Positions 7,271 to 12,400 of a DNA stretch of 12,802 nucleotides are shown in pieces. A program made the position numbers and the translations under genes. The stretch spans positions 1 through 12,802 of the forward strand of contig JBOGFI010000248.1 in NCBI GenBank assembly GCA_050743365.1, given 5' to 3'. Every line of letters starts with the position of its first letter. The stretch's first letter is position 1. The notes under the pieces were generated by a model, which did not search any database, had not been told where the DNA came from, and was given only the letters and a program-made list of their open reading frames with translations. The stretch comes from JBOGFI01 sp050743365 (lineage in GTDB: Bacteria > Actinomycetota > Acidimicrobiia > IMCC26256 > JACDBD01).

Positions 7271-8292
7271 GCGCCGCTCGTGTCATCGTGCGAGGCGGTC
7301 CACGCCAGCAGGTCTTCGGCAGGCCAGGTGTCGACGATGCGCTCGACGGGAACGCCGCCCTCGGCGGCGCGTGCGCAGCCGTACGGCTGCCACTGGAGCT
7401 GGCCGACGGCGTGGGCGTCGCTGTCGATCGACACCCGGCACTCCCAGGCCGTCACGCGCTCGAGGAGGCGCATGGGCGGGTCGAGCCGCTCGGGGCGACA
7501 GTTGATCTCCACCGCCTTGTTGAAGTGCTTGCACGCCCCGAAGACGAGGTCGGGATCGAATGTCGACTCGGGCCGGCCCCGGCCGAGCACCAGCCGGCCG
7601 GTGCAGTGCCCGAGGATGTCCGTGTGCGGGTTGGCCATCGCCGCGACCATGCGGTCGGTCATGGGCTGCTCGCTCATGCGCAGCTTCGAGTGCACGCTCG
7701 CCACCACCACGTCGAGCTGCGCGAGCAGCTCCTCGTCCTGGTCGAGTGAGCCGTCCTCGAGGATGTCGACCTCGATCCCGGTGAGGAGGCGGAACGGCGC
7801 CAGCTCCTCGTTGAGCCGGGCGACCACGTCGAGCTGCTCGCGGAGGCGTTCAGCCGACAGGCCGCGGGCGATGGTGAGCGACGGGGAGTGGTCGGTGAGC
7901 GCCAGGTACTCGTGGCCCAGCGCCTGCGCGGCGCGCGCCATCTGCTCGATGGTCGCGCCGCCGTCGGTCCAGTCCGAATGCGAATGGAGGTCCCCGCGCA
8001 GAGCGGCGCGGATGTCGGCCCCGGGCCCGGCGTCGGGCGCGTCCTCCGCCTCGAGCCGCTTGAGGTATTCGGGAGTCTCGCCCGCGAGCGCCTCGCGAAT
8101 GACGGCGCCGGTCGAGCTGCCCACGTTGGGCAGGTCGGTGATGTGCCCGCTCGCCGCCAGCTGGCGCAGCTCGTCGAGGGAACGGCCGCGGATCGAGTCG
8201 GCGGCCCGCCGGAAGGCCTGCACCTTGTACGTGGCCGCGCGTGCCCGCTCGAGGAGGGTGGCGATGCGCTCGAGCGCCTCGACGGGGTCCAT
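7267..8292 (-). CDS. PHP-domain phosphoesterase with PolX-like helix-hairpin-helix N-terminus
   Basis: The 341-residue protein combines an N-terminal segment like the start of PolX-type DNA polymerases (about 1-90, with YKVQAFRRAADSI and the helix-hairpin-helix LPNVGSSTGAVIREAL at 54-69) with a PHP metal-dependent phosphoesterase domain (about 98-300). PHP ligand motifs are complete: LHSHSDWTDG (His103, His105), LTDHS (His135), GIEVDIL (Glu174), ASVHS (His201), LGHCTG (His229) and SIDSDAH (Asp292, His294). The Pol-beta palm and fingers of full PolX are absent, so this is a nuclease or phosphatase module rather than a polymerase. Actinobacterial proteins of this shape are common. A DNA-repair 3' phosphatase or exonuclease role is possible, but small phosphate esters cannot be excluded. 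The ATG at 8292 lies 11 bases after a TACCGT box shared with the divergent SRPBCC gene. Confidence 0.88.
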   Translation of the reverse strand: MDPVEALERIATLLERARAATYKVQAFRRAADSIRGRSLDELRQLAASGHITDLPNVGSSTGAVIREALAGETPEYLKRLEAEDAPDAGPGADIRAALRGDLHSHSDWTDGGATIEQMARAAQALGHEYLALTDHSPSLTIARGLSAERLREQLDVVARLNEELAPFRLLTGIEVDILEDGSLDQDEELLAQLDVVVASVHSKLRMSEQPMTDRMVAAMANPHTDILGHCTGRLVLGRGRPESTFDPDLVFGACKHFNKAVEINCRPERLDPPMRLLERVTAWECRVSIDSDAHAVGQLQWQPYGCARAAEGGVPVERIVDTWPAEDLLAWTASHDDTSGA

Positions 8293-8303
8293 GGATGGCG
8301 CCG

Positions 8304-8313
8304 ACGGTACCGT
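8304..8313. promoter_or_regulatory. Palindromic -10 box shared by two divergent genes
   Basis: The 10-base perfect palindrome ACGGTACCGT gives TACCGT on both strands. On the plus strand it ends 8 bases before the GTG of the SRPBCC gene. On the minus strand it ends 11 bases before the ATG of the PHP gene. Only 29 bases separate the two start codons, so both promoters must fit here and RNA polymerase can probably serve one direction at a time. Confidence 0.5.
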
Positions 8314-8321
8314 GTGCGGCC

Positions 8322-8810
8322 GTGGCAGCCCACAGCCGAGGGTCGGTGTCGGTCGAGCGCCTCATCGCCGCGCCGGCGGCTCGGATCTTCGACGTGCTCG
8401 CCGACCCGACCCAGCACCCCGTCATCGACGGGTCGGGCATGGTGCGAGAGGCCCGCGCCGAGCGCCCGTCGCGGCTCTCGCCCGGGGCGACGTTCGGCAT
8501 GTCGATGCGGATGGGCGTCGCCTACGCGATGACCAACGAGGTGGTGCAGTTCGACGAGAACCGCCGGATCGCGTGGCGCCCGCGCCTGGCCCGGCCGGCG
8601 GCGCTGGCCCGGTTCACGGGGGGCCACGTGTGGCGCTACGAGCTGGAGCCGGCCGCGGCCGGTACACGGGTGCGGGAGAGCTACGACTGGTCGAAGGCGG
8701 ACGCGTTCACGCGGGCCTACATCGTGGGGTCGGGCTGGCCCCGACGGGCGGAGCGGGCCATGGTCAAGACGCTGGAGCGGCTCGACGCGCACGTCACGCC
8801 CGGGTCCTGA
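8322..8810 (+). CDS. SRPBCC family protein (polyketide cyclase/START-like fold)
   Basis: The 162-residue soluble protein fits the SRPBCC superfamily of hydrophobic-pocket proteins. It opens with VSVERLIAAPAARIFDVLADPTQHPVIDGSG, the typical first strand and helix of this fold. The middle strands include TNEVVQFDENRRIAWRP and HVWRYELEPAAAGTRVRESYDW, and a C-terminal helix ends in MVKTLERLDAH. These proteins bind small hydrophobic ligands; no catalytic residues can be assigned, so the ligand is unknown. The chosen start is the GTG at 8322, 8 bases downstream of the TACCGT box. The frame is open further upstream, but that extension would overlap the PHP gene and its promoter. A hairpin-forming dyad begins right after the stop. 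Confidence 0.85.
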   Translation: MAAHSRGSVSVERLIAAPAARIFDVLADPTQHPVIDGSGMVREARAERPSRLSPGATFGMSMRMGVAYAMTNEVVQFDENRRIAWRPRLARPAALARFTGGHVWRYELEPAAAGTRVRESYDWSKADAFTRAYIVGSGWPRRAERAMVKTLERLDAHVTPGS

Positions 8811-8836
8811 AGGCCCCGCCGGGCCCGGTCCGGCCT
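8811..8836 (+). terminator. Interrupted dyad after the SRPBCC gene, possible terminator
   Basis: AGGCC at 8811-8815 pairs with GGCCT at 8832-8836, and the centre is a 10-base palindrome CCGGGCCCGG at 8819-8828 on the same axis. It begins directly after the stop codon and ends before the tRNA promoter. No T-run follows, so it is at best a high-GC type terminator. Confidence 0.35.
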
Positions 8837-8840
8837 CGCG

Positions 8841-8846
8841 TACAGT
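8841..8846 (+). promoter_or_regulatory. Candidate -10 box of tRNA-Ser(GCU)-rraA
   Basis: TACAGT lies 10 bases before the first base of the tRNA, giving a leader of a few bases. It may also drive the aldolase-family gene that follows the tRNA. Confidence 0.45.
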
Positions 8847-8856
8847 TGGTCGTCTC

Positions 8857-8949
8857 GGAGGGATGACCGAGAGGCCGAAGGTGCTCGCCTGCTAAGCGAG
8901 TAGGGGCCGTTGAGGCTCCTCGAGGGTTCAAATCCCTCTCCCTCCGCCA
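8857..8949 (+). tRNA. serV: tRNA-Ser(GCU)
   Basis: The acceptor GGAGGGA pairs perfectly with TCCCTCC, followed by discriminator G and an encoded CCA (8947-8949). The anticodon stem is CTCGC/GCGAG around CTGCTAA, giving anticodon GCT at 8891-8893, which reads AGC and AGU. The T arm is GAGGG-TTCAAAT-CCCTC. A long variable arm follows the anticodon stem, as expected for serine tRNA. Confidence 0.97.
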
Positions 8950-8952
8950 ATC

Positions 8953-8957
8953 GAGGA
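8953..8957 (+). promoter_or_regulatory. Shine-Dalgarno site of the RraA-family gene
   Basis: GAGGA lies 7 bases before the ATG at 8965 and 3 bases after the tRNA CCA end. It implies a translated mRNA with at most about 15 bases of leader after tRNA processing. Confidence 0.55.
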
Positions 8958-8964
8958 CGCGCCG

Positions 8965-9594
8965 ATGCCCACCCCGCCCGACATCGCGGAGGCCCTGCTC
9001 ACGCTGGGGGCGGCGACCCTGGGCGAATCGGGCGGGCGGGCGATGAGGGCCCGGATCGCTGCCGTCTGGCCGGGAGCGCGCCTGGCCGCCCCCGCGTTCA
9101 CCGCCCGCTGCACGCCGGGCGACAACCTCGCCATCCACGTGGCCGTCGAGCGCGCCCCCGAGGGGAGCGCGCTCGTCGTCGACGTCGGCATCGAGCGCGA
9201 GCTCGGTTACTGGGGCGAGGTCCTGACGACCGCGGCGCAGGCGCGCAAGGTGGCGGGCCTCGTGATCGACGGCGGCGTCCGCGACGTCGCCGCCCTCGAG
9301 GCCCAGGGCTTCCCGGTGTTCAGTGCCGCGGTGGCGCTGCGAGGCGCGACCAAGAAGCTGCCCGGGGCCGTGGGCGGCGAGGCCGAGGTGGGCGACGTGC
9401 CGGTGCATACCGGCGACTGGGTGGTGGGCGACGCCGACGGCGTCACGGTCGTGGCGCGCGATCGGGTCGACGAGGTGCTCGTCGCCGGGCGCGCCCGCGC
9501 CGGGAAGGAGCAGCGGCTCTTCGAGCAGCTGCGCCGCGGCCGGACGACGCTCGAGCTCCTCGACCTCGACACCTCGCCGATCGACGGCGCCTGA
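8965..9594 (+). CDS. RraA/HMG-aldolase family protein
   Basis: The 209-residue protein belongs to the family of 4-hydroxy-4-methyl-2-oxoglutarate/4-carboxy-4-hydroxy-2-oxoadipate aldolases. The family also includes oxaloacetate decarboxylases and the RNase E regulator RraA. The hallmark segment is WGEVLTTAAQARKVAGLVIDGGVRD at about 83-107: the glycine-rich loop and the Arg106-Asp107 pair that bind substrate and a divalent metal. PGDNLAIHVAVE near 51-62 and PVHTGDWVVGDADGVTVV near 146-163 are also typical. Without a Gram-negative type RNase E partner in evidence, an aldolase or decarboxylase that yields pyruvate is more likely than RNase inhibition; the substrate remains open. The start is an ATG with GAGGA upstream, only 15 bases after tRNA-Ser(GCU). 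It is convergent with the cupin/dehydrogenase operon. Confidence 0.88.
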   Translation: MPTPPDIAEALLTLGAATLGESGGRAMRARIAAVWPGARLAAPAFTARCTPGDNLAIHVAVERAPEGSALVVDVGIERELGYWGEVLTTAAQARKVAGLVIDGGVRDVAALEAQGFPVFSAAVALRGATKKLPGAVGGEAEVGDVPVHTGDWVVGDADGVTVVARDRVDEVLVAGRARAGKEQRLFEQLRRGRTTLELLDLDTSPIDGA

Positions 9595-9596
9595 AT

Positions 9597-9644
9597 CGCT
9601 TCAATCCTCGGCTCGGCCGCCTGGAACTCGGCCCACGTCGCCAT
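9597..9644 (-). pseudogene. Probable 5' remnant of a pyridoxamine-5'-phosphate-oxidase-like gene
   Basis: On the minus strand an ATG at 9644 follows the stop of the second cupin gene by 2 bases. It reads M-A-T-W-A-E-F-Q-A-A-E-P-R-I-E-A. Many actinobacterial PNPOx-like split-barrel proteins begin with a very similar MATWAEFEAAAPELAA-type sequence. After about 16 codons the frame runs antisense into the 3' end of the RraA-family gene and loses any resemblance, though it stays open for 145 codons. I read it as the start of a gene whose remainder was deleted. The match is short and recalled from memory, so chance is possible. Confidence 0.4.
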
Positions 9645-9646
9645 CC

Positions 9647-10180
9647 CTAACCGGCACGCTGGGCGCCCACGAGCGCGACTGCGAGTGTGCAGGGCTGCGA
9701 CGAGCGGTTGTGCCAGGCGTGGCGGGTCCCGTTCTGGACCACGCAGTCACCGGTCTTCAATTGCACCTCGGCGCCGTCGTCGAGCTCGAGCCAGAGCTCG
9801 CCCGAGAGCACCACGTCGAAGTCGACCGTGTCGGTCGTGTGCATCCCGGGATGGTCGGGCTCCATGTGCCCGACCAGTCCGGGCAGCTTCGCCTCGACCT
9901 CGGCGAGCGCGGCGTCGATGTCAACGGCGGCCGTCGCTCCGCTCCCCTCGGGCGGGATGGTCACGAAGGCGAAGCGGAAGCCGGCCGCGGGCGGGAAGTA
10001 CGCCGGCGCGGACGGCTGGGCGCCGTCGCTCGGCAGTTCGACCCGGCCGTCGGCTCCCCACACCGCCCTGAACTCGAGGCCGGGCATGAGCCCCACGGTG
10101 ACCGGCGCCACCTCCTCGTCGACGACGAACACCGCCTTCCCCTCGGGGTCCTGACCGGTGACGACCCGCCGCATGCTCAT
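9647..10180 (-). CDS. Cupin-domain protein (second gene pair member of the operon)
   Basis: The 177-residue product has a C-terminal single cupin barrel (about 65-172). Metal-ligand candidates are His110 and His114 in DHPGMHTTDTVDFD and His154 in GDCVVQNGTRHAWHN; the glycine-rich turn LSGELWLELDDG separates the two motifs. The first half (1-60) has no recognised domain. Cupins of this kind can be dioxygenases, isomerases, hydrolases or binding proteins, and the sequence does not decide. The ATG at 10180 is chosen because GGGAG sits 6 bases upstream; the frame is open to 10225 but lacks such a site. It lies 59 bases after the dehydrogenase stop on the same strand, with a 12-base palindrome between them. 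A short reading frame resembling a gene start follows its stop by 2 bases. Confidence 0.85.
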   Translation of the reverse strand: MSMRRVVTGQDPEGKAVFVVDEEVAPVTVGLMPGLEFRAVWGADGRVELPSDGAQPSAPAYFPPAAGFRFAFVTIPPEGSGATAAVDIDAALAEVEAKLPGLVGHMEPDHPGMHTTDTVDFDVVLSGELWLELDDGAEVQLKTGDCVVQNGTRHAWHNRSSQPCTLAVALVGAQRAG

Positions 10181-10186
10181 AGTTGG

Positions 10187-10191
10187 CTCCC
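10187..10191 (-). promoter_or_regulatory. Shine-Dalgarno site that decides the second cupin start
   Basis: GGGAG on the minus strand lies 6 bases before the ATG at 10180. This supports the shorter protein over the frame that opens at 10225. Confidence 0.55.
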
Positions 10192-10206
10192 GTTCTCGTC
10201 GCCGCG

Positions 10207-10218
10207 GTTCCGCGGAAC
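10207..10218. repeat. Twelve-base perfect palindrome upstream of the second cupin gene
   Basis: GTTCCGCGGAAC reads the same on both strands. It lies between the dehydrogenase stop and the cupin start, 26 bases before the ATG. It could be an operator for a dimeric regulator or an RNA hairpin between the two genes. The arms are in the opposite order to the actinobacterial LexA box, so it is not an SOS site. Confidence 0.35.
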
Positions 10219-10239
10219 TCCCCACTCTTGGGTCACTTC

Positions 10240-11187
10240 TTAGGCCGTGACCAGGTTCGGCGGGCTCTCGCCCGCGAGCACGGCTCGCGCGCCCTCGGCT
10301 GCAACCCGCGCCATCCGGGTGCGGGTGGCCCGGGACGCGCTCCCGATGTGGGGCAGCAGCACGGTGCGGGGCGCGGCGAGCAGCCGGGCGTGCACCTCGG
10401 GCTCGCGCTCGAACACGTCGAGCCCGGCGGCGAAGATCTCGCCGTGCTCGAGGGCGGCGGCGAGCGCCTCCTCGTCGACGATGGGCCCGCGCGCCGTGTT
10501 GACGAGGACGGCGTCGTTCTTCATGAGCGCGAGCCTGCGGGCATCGATCAGGTGCCGGGTGTCAGCGCGCAGCGGCACGTGCAGGCTGACGATGTCGGCT
10601 TCGCGCAGCAGCGTGTCGAGGTGGCCGACCCAGCCCGGGATCCCCGTGTCGGTGCGGGTGTGGTGGAGCACCTTCATCCCGAAGCCGCCGGCCCGCCGGG
10701 CGACGGCCCGGCCGATCCGGCCGAACCCGACCAGGCCGAGGGTGGCGCCGTGCACATCGCGCCCGAGGTACTGGTTGATGCCCCAGCCGCGCCACCGTCC
10801 CGCCCGCAGGTCGTCCTCCGCCTCCGATGCCAGGCGCGCCGCCGCCAGCATCAGGAGGAAGGCGAGGTCGGCGGTCGTCTGGTCGAGCACGCCCGGGGTG
10901 TTGCACACGGCGATGCCGTGCTCGGCGGCGGCGTGCACGTCGACATTGTCGTAGCCGACCGCCACGTTGGCGACCACTCGCAGGCGCCCCGCACCCGATG
11001 CCAGGACCACGTCGTCGATGGTGTCGGTCAGGAGGCACACCACGGCGTCAGCGGCGGTGACCGCGTCCACGAGCTCCTCGTGCGAGTACGCCGTGTCGTC
11101 CTGGCGCTGCACGAGCTCGTGGCCGGCATCGACCAGCGGGTCGAGACCACCCGCGGGAAGGTGGCGGGTGACGAGGACGCGCCCCAA
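10240..11187 (-). CDS. D-2-hydroxyacid dehydrogenase (glycerate dehydrogenase / glyoxylate-hydroxypyruvate reductase type)
   Basis: This cytoplasmic NAD(P)H-dependent dehydrogenase of 315 residues probably interconverts glyoxylate and glycolate, or hydroxypyruvate and D-glycerate. It begins VLVTRHLPAGGLDPL, as glycerate dehydrogenases of this group do. The substrate segment NVAVGYDNVDV lies at 74-84, the Rossmann motif GFGRIG at 154-159, and the catalytic triad is Arg233 (NTARGPIVDE), Glu262 (FEREPEV) and His280 (LLPHIGSAS), with the normal 29- and 18-residue spacing. The start is an unusual TTG at 11187: it is the only initiation-type codon near the expected N-terminus, 7 bases after the upstream cupin stop, so translational coupling is likely. 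The product fits a glyoxylate-related role alongside the divergent ureidoglycolate-lyase-family gene. Confidence 0.92.
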   Translation of the reverse strand: MGRVLVTRHLPAGGLDPLVDAGHELVQRQDDTAYSHEELVDAVTAADAVVCLLTDTIDDVVLASGAGRLRVVANVAVGYDNVDVHAAAEHGIAVCNTPGVLDQTTADLAFLLMLAAARLASEAEDDLRAGRWRGWGINQYLGRDVHGATLGLVGFGRIGRAVARRAGGFGMKVLHHTRTDTGIPGWVGHLDTLLREADIVSLHVPLRADTRHLIDARRLALMKNDAVLVNTARGPIVDEEALAAALEHGEIFAAGLDVFEREPEVHARLLAAPRTVLLPHIGSASRATRTRMARVAAEGARAVLAGESPPNLVTA

Positions 11188-11194
11188 GCCGGCG

Positions 11195-11578
11195 TCAGTG
11201 CTCGGAGTAGTTGACGGGGCCGGCGTCCTTGACGCCCACTGCGAAGCAGAAGCAGTGGATGGGCGCGTGGTCGCTGACCGGGCGCAGGCTGTGCACCGTG
11301 TCGGGCGGGATGTGCACGAGATCGCCCTGGGTGATCTCGCGCTCCTCGCCGTCGATCATCATGATCCCCTTGCCCGAGGTGACGTAGTAGAACTCGTGGG
11401 TGGGGTGCGAGTGCGGGTCGACCAGCGCACCGCCGGCCACCTCGAACTCGCTCACGAGCTCGAGGAAGCCGCCGTCGGTGATCTCCTTCATCTCGCGCGG
11501 GTTCACCAGCCACCAGACCGGCACCGTGCCGTTGTGCTCGACCACCGGAGCGACGTCCTCGATCGAACGGACATCCAT
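11195..11578 (-). CDS. Small single-domain cupin protein (first gene of the operon)
   Basis: This 127-residue protein is nearly all one cupin barrel. Motif 1 is DPHSHPTHEFYYVTSGKG with ligands His56, His58 and Glu62. Motif 2 is GDLVHIPPDTVHSLRP with His96, so a complete His3-Glu metal site is predicted. Its N-terminus contains VWWLVNPREMKEITDG. The family includes small sugar isomerases, dioxygenases and binding proteins, and the activity cannot be assigned. The ATG at 11578 is preceded by GGGGGAG at 11591-11585 with 6 bases between, a strong ribosome site. The dehydrogenase starts 7 bases after its stop. The promoter would lie in the 48 bases shared with the divergent gene. Confidence 0.88.
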   Translation of the reverse strand: MDVRSIEDVAPVVEHNGTVPVWWLVNPREMKEITDGGFLELVSEFEVAGGALVDPHSHPTHEFYYVTSGKGIMMIDGEEREITQGDLVHIPPDTVHSLRPVSDHAPIHCFCFAVGVKDAGPVNYSEH

Positions 11579-11610
11579 GCCCGACTCCCCCTTGCGCCGA
11601 CGCTGCCGTC

Positions 11611-11620
11611 AGCGTAGATC
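11611..11620. promoter_or_regulatory. Overlapping divergent -10 candidates between the cupin operon and the ureidoglycolate-lyase-family gene
   Basis: On the minus strand TACGCT spans 11616-11611, with a 32-base leader holding the cupin ribosome site. On the plus strand TAGATC spans 11615-11620 and ends 6 bases before the ATG at 11627. The plus-strand box lacks the final T and is weaker. Confidence 0.35.
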
Positions 11621-11626
11621 AGGGCC

Positions 11627-12142
11627 ATGGCGGGCGACACGGGAGAGGCCCGGATCGTGAGGGTGGCGGCGGCGCGCCTCACCGCGGAGGCGTGGGCCCC
11701 GTTCGGCGCGCTGCCGGTCGACGAGACCGACCCGGCCGACCCGGTGCGCATCGAGTTCGAGTGGGGCGACCCGCACGTCAACTACATCAGCCACCGCGCC
11801 GACGAGGTCGAGCGCAGCCAGCGTGGCCTGCGGTGCGACCGCATGTACCGCCACGACACGCACACCCAGACCCTCATGCCGCTGAACTGCGACTCGGTGC
11901 TGGCCGTCGCCCCCGCCGAGGTCGACTTCTCGGACCCCTCGCACCTCACCAGCATCCGGGCCTTCATGCTCCGCCCGCTCGACTGCTTCGTGCTCGCGCG
12001 CGGCACCTGGCATTGGGGGCCGTTCCCGACCGGCCCGGAGCCGGTGCGGCTGCTCAACCTCCAGGGCCGGCGCTACGCCGAGGACAACGCCAGCGTCGAT
12101 CTCACGCCGGTCACCGGAGCGACGGTCGAGATCGCCCTGTAG
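11627..12142 (+). CDS. Ureidoglycolate lyase family protein (AllA-like)
   Basis: The 171-residue protein fits the ureidoglycolate lyase/hydrolase family, cupin-fold enzymes that split ureidoglycolate to glyoxylate and urea at the end of purine and allantoin breakdown. Supporting segments are EAWAPFGALPVDE near 21-33, MYRHDTHTQTLMPL at 73-86 (equivalent to the His-and-Gln-containing core strand of AllA), SVLAVAPAEVDFSDP, and the FVLARGTWHWGPFP turn near 121-134, where AllA proteins have their GTWH sequence. No other purine-breakdown genes are in the window, so the real substrate may differ. The ATG at 11627 follows a weak TAGATC box. It is divergent from the cupin-dehydrogenase operon with 48 bases between starts, which suggests shared control. 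Confidence 0.78.
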   Translation: MAGDTGEARIVRVAAARLTAEAWAPFGALPVDETDPADPVRIEFEWGDPHVNYISHRADEVERSQRGLRCDRMYRHDTHTQTLMPLNCDSVLAVAPAEVDFSDPSHLTSIRAFMLRPLDCFVLARGTWHWGPFPTGPEPVRLLNLQGRRYAEDNASVDLTPVTGATVEIAL

Positions 12143-12162
12143 CTGCCGAGCATCTGGGCAGC
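12142..12162 (+). terminator. Possible hairpin after the AllA-like gene
   Basis: GCTGCC at 12142-12147 pairs with GGCAGC at 12157-12162 around a 9-base loop, starting on the last base of the stop codon. There is no T-run, so terminator function is uncertain. Confidence 0.3.
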
Positions 12163-12179
12163 CCTCGCGCCGGGGTAGG

Positions 12180-12185
12180 TACGCT
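12180..12185 (+). promoter_or_regulatory. Candidate -10 box of the P450 remnant
   Basis: TACGCT ends 7 bases before the GTG at 12193, the same box and spacing type as the alpha-glucosidase gene. The promoter and start of the former P450 gene therefore look intact. Confidence 0.45.
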
Positions 12186-12192
12186 CGACGCG

Positions 12193-12390
12193 GTGACCGT
12201 GATCGACGTGGACCTGTTCCAGCCCGACTCGTGGGCGGACGGCGTCCCGCACGCGGTGTTCGACAGGCTGCGCGCCGAGGACCCCGTGCTGCTCACCCGC
12301 GTGCCGGGGATCGAGGTGTGCGGTCCGGTGCAACGCATGCGCTCGAGCTTCATCAACGGGGTGAAGCACCTCCCGGTCCGGGTGTGCTGA
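12193..12390 (+). pseudogene. Cytochrome P450 gene with a large internal deletion (N- and C-terminal ends fused)
   Basis: The 65-codon frame starts at GTG. Residues 1-35 read like the N-terminus of actinobacterial P450s (VDLFQPDSWADGVPHAVFDRLR, then EDPVLL). Residues about 36-65 read like the extreme C-terminus of the same enzymes (VQRMRSSFINGVKHLPVRV, then Cys and stop). A normal P450 has about 400 residues, so roughly 330-350 are missing, including the I-helix threonine, the ExxR pair and the heme-binding cysteine loop. The two ends are joined in frame with no stop codon, so a short protein could still be made, but it cannot bind heme as a P450. An intact -10 box precedes it. The join probably lies near residues 35-40 (TRVPGIE). 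An assembly collapse is the main alternative to a real deletion. Confidence 0.7.
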
Positions 12391-12400
12391 CCGGCGCACC
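12381..12400. terminator. Hairpin across the convergent stops of the P450 remnant and azlD
   Basis: GGTGTGC at 12381-12387 pairs with GCGCACC at 12394-12400 (one G-T pair) around a 6-base loop containing the P450-remnant stop. Its symmetry would let it act on transcripts from either side. There is no T-run on either strand. Confidence 0.35.

Noticed and set aside
6359..8866. Plus-strand open frame of 835 codons
   Set aside because: It is low-complexity and antisense to the membrane protein and PHP genes, whose motifs are complete.
8857..8949. tRNA-Ser(GCU) as an integration site for a mobile element
   Set aside because: There is no integrase and no second copy of the tRNA 3' end downstream in the window; the following genes look chromosomal.
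10207..10218. LexA/SOS box
   Set aside because: The arms are GTTC-GAAC with no spacer of the right type; the actinobacterial box has GAAC first and GTTC second.
10183..11214. Plus-strand open frame of 343 codons opposite the dehydrogenase
   Set aside because: It is the mirror of the dehydrogenase, which has the full Arg-Glu-His triad and Rossmann motif.
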